Origin: RDXT01 sp033765305
GTDB taxonomy: Bacteria; Bacteroidota; Bacteroidia; J057
Length of the DNA stretch: 64,000 nucleotides
Reading direction: 5' to 3'
Assembly (NCBI GenBank): GCA_033765305.1
Contig: JANRID010000052.1
Coordinates: forward strand, 1 to 64,000
Made by a program: the position numbers and the translations under genes. Positions 57,893-64,000 of the stretch are shown here, piece by piece. The first letter of the stretch is position 1. Each line of letters begins with the position of its first letter. The notes under the pieces are model-generated. The model was not told the DNA's origin. It made no database searches and saw only the letters and a program-made list of their open reading frames with translations.

Positions 57893-60883
57893 ATGAGACA
57901 CATTATCCTATTGCTGGCAGCCCTGCTGCCTGCCTGGGCGCTGGCCCAGCGCCTCGAAATCCGGGTGCTCTCGCAGAACGACGGCACGCCCGTTTCCGGC
58001 AAAACGGTATTCCTCACCCAGATCAGCCAGAATCTGGCCCGCACGGCCGTCACCGGCGACGACGGGGTCGCAGCGTTCGGCCAGCTGGCCTACGATACGC
58101 CGTATCTGGTATACACCGAAGATGACGAAGTCTACCAGTTCGGCAGCCTGAGCGGGATCCGCATCCGCCGCGACGGCCGCAGCCGCTTTGATCTGCTGCT
58201 GCGGCGCCAGGAGGAGCGCGCCCTGGGCGAGATCCTGATCTACAGCGCTCCGATGGCACGCATCAATACGGAGAATGCAACCGTCTCCGGACAGATCCGC
58301 AAGGCGGAGCTGCAGGCCATGCCCATCGAAGGCCGCGATATTACCCGCTCGCTCTTCCGCCTGCCCAACGTCACCGTCGCGGTGCTCGGCTACGCCGAAG
58401 GCCCCAACATCAGCATCAACGGCCTCAACGGGATTTTTACCAACTACCTCGTGGACGGCATGGACAACAACGAACGCTTTCTGGGCAACATGAAGCTCAA
58501 CACGCCTGTGGGCTTCGTGGAGAACGTGACGGTGCTCACCAACAACTACTCCGCCGAATGGGGCAACACCAGCAACGGCATCGTCAACGTGCTCACCCGG
58601 TCCGGCACCAACCAGGTCAGCGGGGAGGTGTTCTACCTCACCCGGCCGGGGTCCGTGATCGATGCGCCTTCGAGCTTCGCGACGCTGGACCTTTCCGGCA
58701 ATCCGGTAAAAGACGGCTTCATGCGGCACCAGACGGGCTTCTCCGTCGGCGGGCCGATCCGCAAGGACAAGACCTTTTTCTATGTGAATGCGGAGCAGAC
58801 CTTCGACCAGAAAGACAACCTGCTCAACTCGCCGCTGCTGGGGGTCAATGAAACCGTCCGCGGCTTCAACCGCTTCACCTACCTCTCCGGCAAGCTGGAT
58901 CACTACTGGTCGCGCAAGTGGCATACCTCGCTGCGGGGCCAGCTGGGCCGGATGTATATCGACCGGCAGGGCGGCGGCCTCGAAGGCGGCACCCTGTTCC
59001 CGTCGGCGGCGTCGGCGCAGAAAAACGAGACGCACCTGATCGCACTGCGCAACGAATTCCGGCTCAGCAGCCGGTTCTCCGGCGAGCTGAACTACCAGCA
59101 CAATTTCTTCCGCTGGAACTACCGCGAACCCATCAACGCCGGCACGCCGTCGGTGACGGTGCAGGCACCGACCGGGGCTGTGATTGCTACCGTGGGGCAG
59201 TCGGGGGCTATTTTCGACGATTTCGAGTACACCCACCAGGTGCAGGCCAAAGGCTTCTACCAGCTCGGCACGCACCGCTTCAAAGGCGGGTTCGAATTTA
59301 TTACCTCCGACTTTTCGCTCCTGGGCGGCGGCAATCCCTTCGGCACGTACACCATCCGGCTCACGGAGGCGCAGTTGGACTCGGTGCGGGCCCTCAACCT
59401 GGGCGCAGCCCTGAATGTGGAGCATTTCCCCCGGAATGCGGAAGTGCGCACCTATGACGTGGAGCTGCGGCCGAGCGCCTTCGGAGCCCGTCAGAACGTC
59501 ACCAGCGCGTATCTGGAGGACCAGTGGAGCCTGAGCCCGCGCCTGAGCCTCAACCTCGGCATCCGCTGGGATTACGACAACCTCTCCAGAGGCGGCGGCA
59601 CCCGCGGCGACTTCAACAACCTGGCGCCGCGCACCAGCTTCAACTTCAAGCTCTCCGAGCGCACCGTGATCCGGGGCGGATACGGCATTGCCTACGACAA
59701 GATCAAATACTCGGTTTACAGCGACAACCTGCAGTTCAGCAGCAGCTCGGCCGATTTCAAAGCCCAGCTGGCAGAGCTGCAGCGCCTGGGCCTGCTGGAT
59801 CCGGAGGCCGACCTGGAGCGCATCACATTCGAGGGCAACCTGCGCGCAACGGCACCGAATGTGAGCTATCTCAACGGCCCCACGCCCGCCGAACTGCAGG
59901 AGCGCCGGGACCAGGTGTTCAGCACCAACCTGCGCATCATGAATCCCAACGGCTTCCAGAACCCCTACAGCCACCAGTTTGCGGTCGGGTTCCAGACCAA
60001 GCCGGCGGAAGACCGGATTTTCATCTTCGACGCGGTGCACACCCGTACCAACAACCTGTTTCTGATCCGCAACCTGAATGCGCCTTCGCCCTATCCCTTC
60101 ACGAGCACCGATCCGAAGCAGGTCACGGTGCGCACCCGTGCCCAGGCCGATGCGACGCGCCCGGTGCCCATTTTCAGCGATGCGCGCGGATTTTACAGCG
60201 TTGTGGGCGGCGATACCCTGCGCGGCGGCTCGCGGAATGTGTTTGTGACCGAAACGGACGGCATTGCCCGCTACACCGCGCTGAACTTCATGTTCCAGAA
60301 GGAAATGGGCGAGCAGCCCATCGGCTACCGCCTCCTCTACACCCTCAGCTGGACCAAAAGCAACACCAGCAGCATCAACACCCGCGCGCAGGACTCCAAC
60401 GATTACGAAGCGGAATATGCCTGGGATGAAAACGACCGCCGCCACGTGATGAGCGGGGTCATCCTCTACCAGCCCTTCAGCGGCCTGACGCTGGCGCCTA
60501 CCTTCCTGATTCAGAGCGGTCAGCCGGTGACGCGCGTTGCCGATGCCACGGTATTCGGCACCACGGACCTCAACGGCGACGGCGAAAGCTTCGGCCTGCC
60601 GGCAGACCGCTGGCCCGGCGAGCCCAAGAACAGCGACCGCCTGCCCTGGGCGACGACCTTCGACGTATCGGCAAAATACCAGCTCGCGCTGGCAGGCAGC
60701 CTGCGGCTCGAACTCAGCGCCGACGTGTTCAACGTGTTCAATGCCCAGAACTGGTCGGGCTACAACACCACGCGCAGCGTGAGCAACCAGGCCCAGATCG
60801 GCCCGAAGTCGTCCAACACCTACCGGCTGTACTCGGCTTCGCCGCCGCGGCAGTTCCAGTTCGGGGCGCGCTTCGTATTCTGA
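57893..60883 (+). CDS. TonB-dependent receptor-like outer-membrane protein
   Basis: 996 residues from MRHIILLLAALLPAWALAQ (signal peptide). An N-terminal carboxypeptidase-regulatory-like domain (about 20-110), plug region (about 130-260, MPIEGRDITRSLFRLPNVTVAVLGYAEGPNISINGLNGIFTNYLVDGMDNNERF) and large beta-barrel ending in an aromatic residue (ARFVF). The NVLTRSGTNQVSGEVFYLTR block and FKLSERTVIRGGYGIAYDKI are typical of OmpA-like/TonB receptors of this phylum. No SusD gene is adjacent. Substrate unknown. A strong hairpin terminator follows 7 bases after the stop. Confidence 0.88.
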   Translation: MRHIILLLAALLPAWALAQRLEIRVLSQNDGTPVSGKTVFLTQISQNLARTAVTGDDGVAAFGQLAYDTPYLVYTEDDEVYQFGSLSGIRIRRDGRSRFDLLLRRQEERALGEILIYSAPMARINTENATVSGQIRKAELQAMPIEGRDITRSLFRLPNVTVAVLGYAEGPNISINGLNGIFTNYLVDGMDNNERFLGNMKLNTPVGFVENVTVLTNNYSAEWGNTSNGIVNVLTRSGTNQVSGEVFYLTRPGSVIDAPSSFATLDLSGNPVKDGFMRHQTGFSVGGPIRKDKTFFYVNAEQTFDQKDNLLNSPLLGVNETVRGFNRFTYLSGKLDHYWSRKWHTSLRGQLGRMYIDRQGGGLEGGTLFPSAASAQKNETHLIALRNEFRLSSRFSGELNYQHNFFRWNYREPINAGTPSVTVQAPTGAVIATVGQSGAIFDDFEYTHQVQAKGFYQLGTHRFKGGFEFITSDFSLLGGGNPFGTYTIRLTEAQLDSVRALNLGAALNVEHFPRNAEVRTYDVELRPSAFGARQNVTSAYLEDQWSLSPRLSLNLGIRWDYDNLSRGGGTRGDFNNLAPRTSFNFKLSERTVIRGGYGIAYDKIKYSVYSDNLQFSSSSADFKAQLAELQRLGLLDPEADLERITFEGNLRATAPNVSYLNGPTPAELQERRDQVFSTNLRIMNPNGFQNPYSHQFAVGFQTKPAEDRIFIFDAVHTRTNNLFLIRNLNAPSPYPFTSTDPKQVTVRTRAQADATRPVPIFSDARGFYSVVGGDTLRGGSRNVFVTETDGIARYTALNFMFQKEMGEQPIGYRLLYTLSWTKSNTSSINTRAQDSNDYEAEYAWDENDRRHVMSGVILYQPFSGLTLAPTFLIQSGQPVTRVADATVFGTTDLNGDGESFGLPADRWPGEPKNSDRLPWATTFDVSAKYQLALAGSLRLELSADVFNVFNAQNWSGYNTTRSVSNQAQIGPKSSNTYRLYSASPPRQFQFGARFVF

Positions 60884-60890
60884 CCTCCGT

Positions 60891-60923
60891 GCAAAGATCT
60901 GAAGCGCCGCTTCAGATCTTTGC
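60891..60923 (+). terminator. Terminator after the second TonB-type receptor
   Basis: GCAAAGATCTGAAG (60891-60904) pairs with CTTCAGATCTTTGC (60910-60923), 14 bases, 5-base loop; T-rich tail is modest (GTCTATTTACTTG). Confidence 0.75.
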
Positions 60924-60972
60924 GTCTATTTACTTGACAATGAACGATTCTACATCATTAATCTGTTTCTGT

Positions 60973-61962
60973 ATGAAGCGTATACTGACAGGGGGGATGC
61001 TGGGCCTGCTGGCGGTCCTGGGGCTGCGGGCGCAAACTCCGGCCGCCCCGCGCCGGGTCTGGTTCGACACCGATATCATGATGGGCCTGCCCGAGCGGGC
61101 ACCCCGCGAGGTGGATGACGGCGTGACGCTCATCATGGCGCTGGCGCAGCCCCGGATTGAGCTGGCCGGCATCAGCCTGATTACCGAGATTGAATACGGC
61201 TACCAGATCACGGAAGAAATCCTGCGGCGCTACGCGCCCGGCCGGAAGATCGGCATTTACAAAGGCTCGCCGCAGGCCGCCGACCTCGGCACGGAGACCG
61301 ATGCCAGCCTGGCGCTGGCCGCTGCGCTGCGCAAGGAAAAGCTCGACATCCTGGCCCTGGGGCCCGCCACCAATGTGGCCACCGTGCTCAAAAACCATCC
61401 CGAACTCGCTTCGCAGATCGGCACCATCGCCTTCTGCGCGGGCCGCACCACCGGCTACGCCTTCCAGCCCGGCCTCCGGCGCAATGTTACGGTGGACTAC
61501 AATTTCGAGAAGGATGTGGAATCCTTCCGCGTGATTTTCGAGTCGGGGGTGCATGTGGTGCTGAGCGGCTTTCAGTGCAGCGAATACCTGCTGCTGGGCA
61601 AGACCGACACGCGTTTCCTGCTCTCCGGCAACGAGCACGACCGCTGGCTGTATGCCTTCCTCGATCCCTGGCAGCAGCGGGCAAAACAGCTCTTCGGGGT
61701 GGAGGGGTTCATCCCCTACGACGTGACGCCGCTGGGCTACTTTACGCATCCGGAGTATTTCCTCATCGAGCGGGAGATGCCGGTGGTGATCAACTACCGC
61801 CGGAACGATGCCACCATCGGCCGCAGCCTGCCCGAAAGCAAGCACTTCCTCGAAGCGGGCCGCGAATACCGGTCGCCCTGGAAGGCCGATTTCGCCTACC
61901 GCACCCTGCCCGGCTTTGAGGAGATCGTCATCGAATCCATCAAAGCACCCGAAAAACCCTGA
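60973..61962 (+). CDS. Secreted nucleoside hydrolase-like protein
   Basis: 329 residues from MKRILTGGML (signal peptide to about residue 21, LRAQ). Nucleoside N-ribohydrolase family: D32 and D34 in WFDTDIMMG, then D48-D49 in REVDDGVTL, then ILALGPATNVATVL and ESFRVIFESGV. In most family members the pattern is DTDIGxDDA; here about 13 residues (MMGLPERAPREV) separate the first and second Asp pairs, an unusual insertion that may alter the calcium site or substrate. The N-terminal signal means it acts outside the cytoplasm, perhaps in salvage. The frame is open upstream (to 60889), but this start gives the signal peptide. Confidence 0.85.
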   Translation: MKRILTGGMLGLLAVLGLRAQTPAAPRRVWFDTDIMMGLPERAPREVDDGVTLIMALAQPRIELAGISLITEIEYGYQITEEILRRYAPGRKIGIYKGSPQAADLGTETDASLALAAALRKEKLDILALGPATNVATVLKNHPELASQIGTIAFCAGRTTGYAFQPGLRRNVTVDYNFEKDVESFRVIFESGVHVVLSGFQCSEYLLLGKTDTRFLLSGNEHDRWLYAFLDPWQQRAKQLFGVEGFIPYDVTPLGYFTHPEYFLIEREMPVVINYRRNDATIGRSLPESKHFLEAGREYRSPWKADFAYRTLPGFEEIVIESIKAPEKP

Positions 61963-61972
61963 ATCAGGGCGC

Positions 61973-62003
61973 TTTTATCGCATGCTTCCGTTGCATATCT
62001 TTG
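61973..62003 (+). promoter_or_regulatory. Promoter of prfB
   Basis: TTTT (61973-61976), 19 bases, TATCTTTG (61996-62003; full -7 match). Confidence 0.6.
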
Positions 62004-62006
62004 CGG

Positions 62007-62032
62007 GCTCAGGCAGAATGGACTGCCTGAGC
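62007..62032 (+). other. Hairpin in the prfB leader
   Basis: GCTCAGGCAG (62007-62016) pairs with CTGCCTGAGC (62023-62032), 6-base loop AATGGA. Transcription should start near 62010, so the hairpin would form at the 5' end of the prfB mRNA; it might instead act as a terminator for the gene upstream. Confidence 0.5.
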
Positions 62033-62052
62033 TTATCTCTCCTTCATCACCT

Positions 62053-63154
62053 ATGACCCTGGAACAACTCCGAGGCCTTCAGTCGCGAATCGAAGCGCTG
62101 AAGGGCTATCTTTGACGTCGATCGCAAGATCGCCCGCATAGAAGAAAAAGAAGCCATCACCCAGCAGCCGGACTTTTGGGATCATCCGGCAGAAGCCCAG
62201 AAGGTGATGCGCGAAATCAGTGCCCTGAAAATGTGGCCCACTGCCTGGAAATCCGTTGCCGATCAGGTGGCGGAGCTGGAAGTGCTGTATGAGTTCCTCA
62301 AGGAAGGCGAAGGCAGCGAGGACGAGGTGGAGGCGGCCTACGCCAAAACCCGCGATGCCGTGGAAGACCTGGAATTCAAGAACATGCTCTCCCGCGAGGA
62401 AGACCGCATGAGCTGCCTGGTGGAGATCAACTCCGGCGCAGGCGGCACCGAAAGCCAGGACTGGGCCTCCATCCTCAAGCGCATGTACATCATGTACGCC
62501 GAGCGCAGCGGATACAAGTGGGAGCTCGTGGACGAGGTGGACGGGGATACGGCCGGGATCAAAAGCTGCACCCTGGAAATCAGCGGCGAATTTGCCTACG
62601 GCTACCTGAAAGGCGAGTCGGGGGTGCACCGGCTGGTGCGCATCAGCCCCTTCGACAGCAATGCCCGCCGGCACACCTCCTTTGCCTCCGTATTCGTCTA
62701 TCCCGAAGCCGATGACACCATCGAGATCGAGATCAACCCGTCGGATCTGGAGTGGGATACCTTCCGGGCAGGCGGCAAGGGCGGCCAGAACGTGAACAAG
62801 GTGGAAACCGCTGTCCGGGTGCGCCACCTGCCCAGCGGGATCGTAGTGGCCTGCCAGGTGGAGCGCAGCCAGGGCCGCAACCGCGAACTGGCGATGCAGA
62901 TGCTCAAAAGCCGCCTGTATCAGGTCGAAATCGAAAAGCGGAACGCCGAACGCGACAAAATCGAAGCCGGCAAGAAAAGCATCGAATGGGGCTCGCAGAT
63001 CCGCAACTACGTACTGCACCCCTACAAGCTGGTGAAGGATGTGCGCACCGAGCACGAAACCAGCAACGCCCAGGGCGTGCTGGACGGCGATCTGGATGCG
63101 TTCATCAAGGCCTTTCTGATGCAGGAGGCCGCCGCCAACGCGCCCAATACCTGA
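62053..63154 (+). CDS. prfB: Peptide chain release factor 2, with programmed +1 frameshift
   Basis: 366 residues when read as 62053-62112 plus 62114-63154. Codons 1-20 end with CTT, followed by in-frame TGA (62113-62115); reading continues from GAC after slipping one base. The context AAGGGC TAT CTT TGA C has the internal Shine-Dalgarno-like AGGG and the CTT-TGA-C slip site of known prfB genes. Stop-codon recognition tripeptide S198-P199-F200 (RISPFDSNARR) and catalytic GGQ at 243-245 (GGKGGQNVNK) are present, as is the N-terminal helical domain. RF2 reads UAA and UGA, so its own UGA makes the gene autoregulated: low RF2 favours frameshifting. Confidence 0.96.
62098..62116 (+). promoter_or_regulatory. 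RF2 autoregulatory frameshift site
   Basis: SD-like AGGG at 62102-62105, slip codon CTT at 62110-62112, TGA at 62113-62115, followed by C. The zero frame stops after 20 codons; the +1 frame gives full-length RF2. Confidence 0.9.
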
Positions 63155-63176
63155 GGTGCCCGATTGCTCATCAATT

Positions 63177-63208
63177 CGCCCCCTGCAAGCTGCGGGGGGC
63201 GGATTTTG
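63177..63208 (+). terminator. Terminator after prfB
   Basis: CGCCCCCTGC (63177-63186) pairs with GCGGGGGGCG (63192-63201; one G-T pair), 5-base loop, then GATTTTG. Confidence 0.75.
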
Positions 63209-63235
63209 AATAGGCGGCAGTATTATATATATTTG
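63205..63235 (+). promoter_or_regulatory. Promoter-like element before the HEPN-like remnant
   Basis: TTTG (63205-63208), 19 bases, TATATTTG (63228-63235): full match. What it drives is unclear, since the frame behind it has no start. Confidence 0.55.
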
Positions 63236-63393
63236 GTCAATCGTATGAGGCTGCGAGAAAAATCAACGAATATGGTATCGGAATCAGATATCCGCAGCCT
63301 GGGGAAGATCCTTCATTATCCGATGTTGAAGAGGCAATCGAGGCAGCAGTATTGTTCCAGGCGTTTACAGTACAGCTAATGGCCACGGAATAA
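63214..63393 (+). pseudogene. 3' remnant of a HEPN-like gene
   Basis: The frame ending at TAA 63391-63393 reads LYIFGQSYEAARKI, then YGIGIRYPQPGEDPSLSDVEEAIEAA, with the tone of a HEPN C-terminal helix pair. It is closed upstream by a stop at 63211 and has no start codon; at most 59 codons remain. The RxxxxH catalytic motif is not in the remnant. Another frame on the same strand (ATG 63245) gives a 44-residue product of no family. HEPN nucleotidyltransferase-type pairs are toxin-antitoxin systems, so this may be a decayed one. Weak evidence because the piece is short. Confidence 0.45.
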
Positions 63394-63422
63394 TCTTGCT
63401 TTGGGAATAAGTAGCCGTGTTT

Positions 63423-64000
63423 TTACACCGCTCCCCCTTCCTCGCCGCCCGTTTCCCCGTAGAACATAGCCGCCTCTTCGGCTTCGCTGGGCTCCGGCCC
63501 GAACTGGATGCCGGCATAGAGCTCGGCCAGGCTGAGCGCCAGGCCCCACTCCGGCAGCACAAGGGTCTCATCCGGCTCGCTGAGCAGCTCCACCAGCCAG
63601 CGTCCGCCTTCCTGGCGCTGGTAATGGTGCACCAGCCGCAGGTCCTGCGCAATGACGATGTAATGCCGCAGCGATGGCAGCTTGAAATATTCCAGCATCT
63701 TGAACCCCAGGTCTTTCCGCGTGCTGCTTTCGGAGAGCACCTCCACGATCAGCCAGGGGCTGCGGACGCCGTTTTTGGTCTGCAGGTCCAGCGGATGGCA
63801 GGTGGAGACGATGTCGGGATACAGGTAGCGATCGCTCCGGTGGCGGAAGAGCCGCACACTTTCCATAAACACCTCGCATCCGGCACGCTCCGCAGCGGGA
63901 AGCATCCGGGCAATCAGCCTGGCTATGAGCTTATTATGCCGGTTGCTGGCCCCAGACATCGCAACGGTCTCGCCGTCGTGGTATTCGTATCGCTCCTCCG
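63423..64000 (-). CDS. Uma2 family PD-(D/E)XK endonuclease-like protein, 5' end outside the window
   Basis: Open from the window edge; the 5' end lies beyond 64000. The in-frame sequence EERYEYHDGETVAMSGASNRHNKLIARL is the Uma2 (DUF820) opening, with YLYPDIVSTCH (catalytic Asp) and WLIVEVLSESSTRKDLGFKMLEYFKL (Glu and Lys of the PD-(D/E)XK core). The ATG at 63959 is internal to the conserved N-terminus, so it is probably not the start. C-terminal helix PEPSEAEEAAMFY. The family is abundant in Bacteroidota and cyanobacteria; function not settled. Confidence 0.85.
   Translation of the reverse strand, partial: EERYEYHDGETVAMSGASNRHNKLIARLIARMLPAAERAGCEVFMESVRLFRHRSDRYLYPDIVSTCHPLDLQTKNGVRSPWLIVEVLSESSTRKDLGFKMLEYFKLPSLRHYIVIAQDLRLVHHYQRQEGGRWLVELLSEPDETLVLPEWGLALSLAELYAGIQFGPEPSEAEEAAMFYGETGGEEGGAV

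Noticed and set aside
57908..60445. Minus-strand frame of 845 codons opposite the second TonB-type receptor
   Set aside because: Antisense shadow of a GC-rich barrel gene.

Overview
The window comes from a GC-rich member of the Bacteroidota. The grounds are repeated matches to the Bacteroidota promoter pattern (TTG, 17-20 bases, TAnnTTTG), secreted proteins with type IX secretion C-terminal domains, a protein with SprB-type repeats, TonB-dependent receptors with an N-terminal carboxypeptidase-regulatory-like domain, and very short 5' leaders. A Saprospiria- or Chitinophagia-like lineage would fit, but the sequence here does not fix the genus.

Layout. 1-7135 (minus): the 5' part of a REP-associated tyrosine transposase with a perfect palindrome inside its reading frame, then a complete tryptophan operon trpL-E-G-D-C-F-B-A. 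The operon has a recognisable promoter, a leader peptide with three consecutive Trp codons and an attenuator hairpin. 7282-22337: ordinary chromosomal genes, namely a TonB receptor, enoyl-CoA hydratase, a coiled-coil membrane protein, valS, a small T9SS cargo protein, a TPR histidine kinase, an M43-like metalloprotease, a DUF3467 protein and a corrinoid or metal-type ABC permease and binding protein. 22385-29054: a compact accessory island (below). 29202-35225: a 2007-residue alpha-2-macroglobulin homologue. 35549-48219: an SprB-repeat surface protein, a DUF4403 / phosphopantetheinyl transferase / cation-efflux overlap operon, an ECF sigma factor with a probable anti-sigma partner, and the E2 subunit of a 2-oxoacid dehydrogenase. 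48807-64000: aldo/keto reductase, an FMN-dependent 2-hydroxy-acid oxidase, DUF1080 lipoprotein, Ca-type P-ATPase, DUF389 protein, DUF2064 transferase, a second TonB-type receptor, nucleoside hydrolase, prfB with its programmed +1 frameshift, a HEPN-like gene remnant and a Uma2 nuclease cut by the window edge.

The most interesting part is the island at 22385-29054. An AAA15/DUF3696-type ATPase sits 2 bases upstream of a 322-residue protein whose last ~55 residues match the colicin E3 16S-rRNA nuclease domain. Asp283, His286, Glu290 and Arg318 are spaced exactly as the E3 catalytic residues are (as I recall them). Together they look like an ATPase-controlled, translation-stopping abortive-infection module that I do not recognise as a named system. 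Beside it are an AT-rich orphan membrane protein and a BcgI-like restriction-modification pair: a PD-(D/E)XK nuclease fused to an adenine methyltransferase, plus an S subunit whose first half is far more AT-rich than its second.

No rRNA, tRNA or CRISPR array was recognised by eye. Starts were often moved inward from the longest frame on signal peptide, overlap and family-length grounds; each entry says so.
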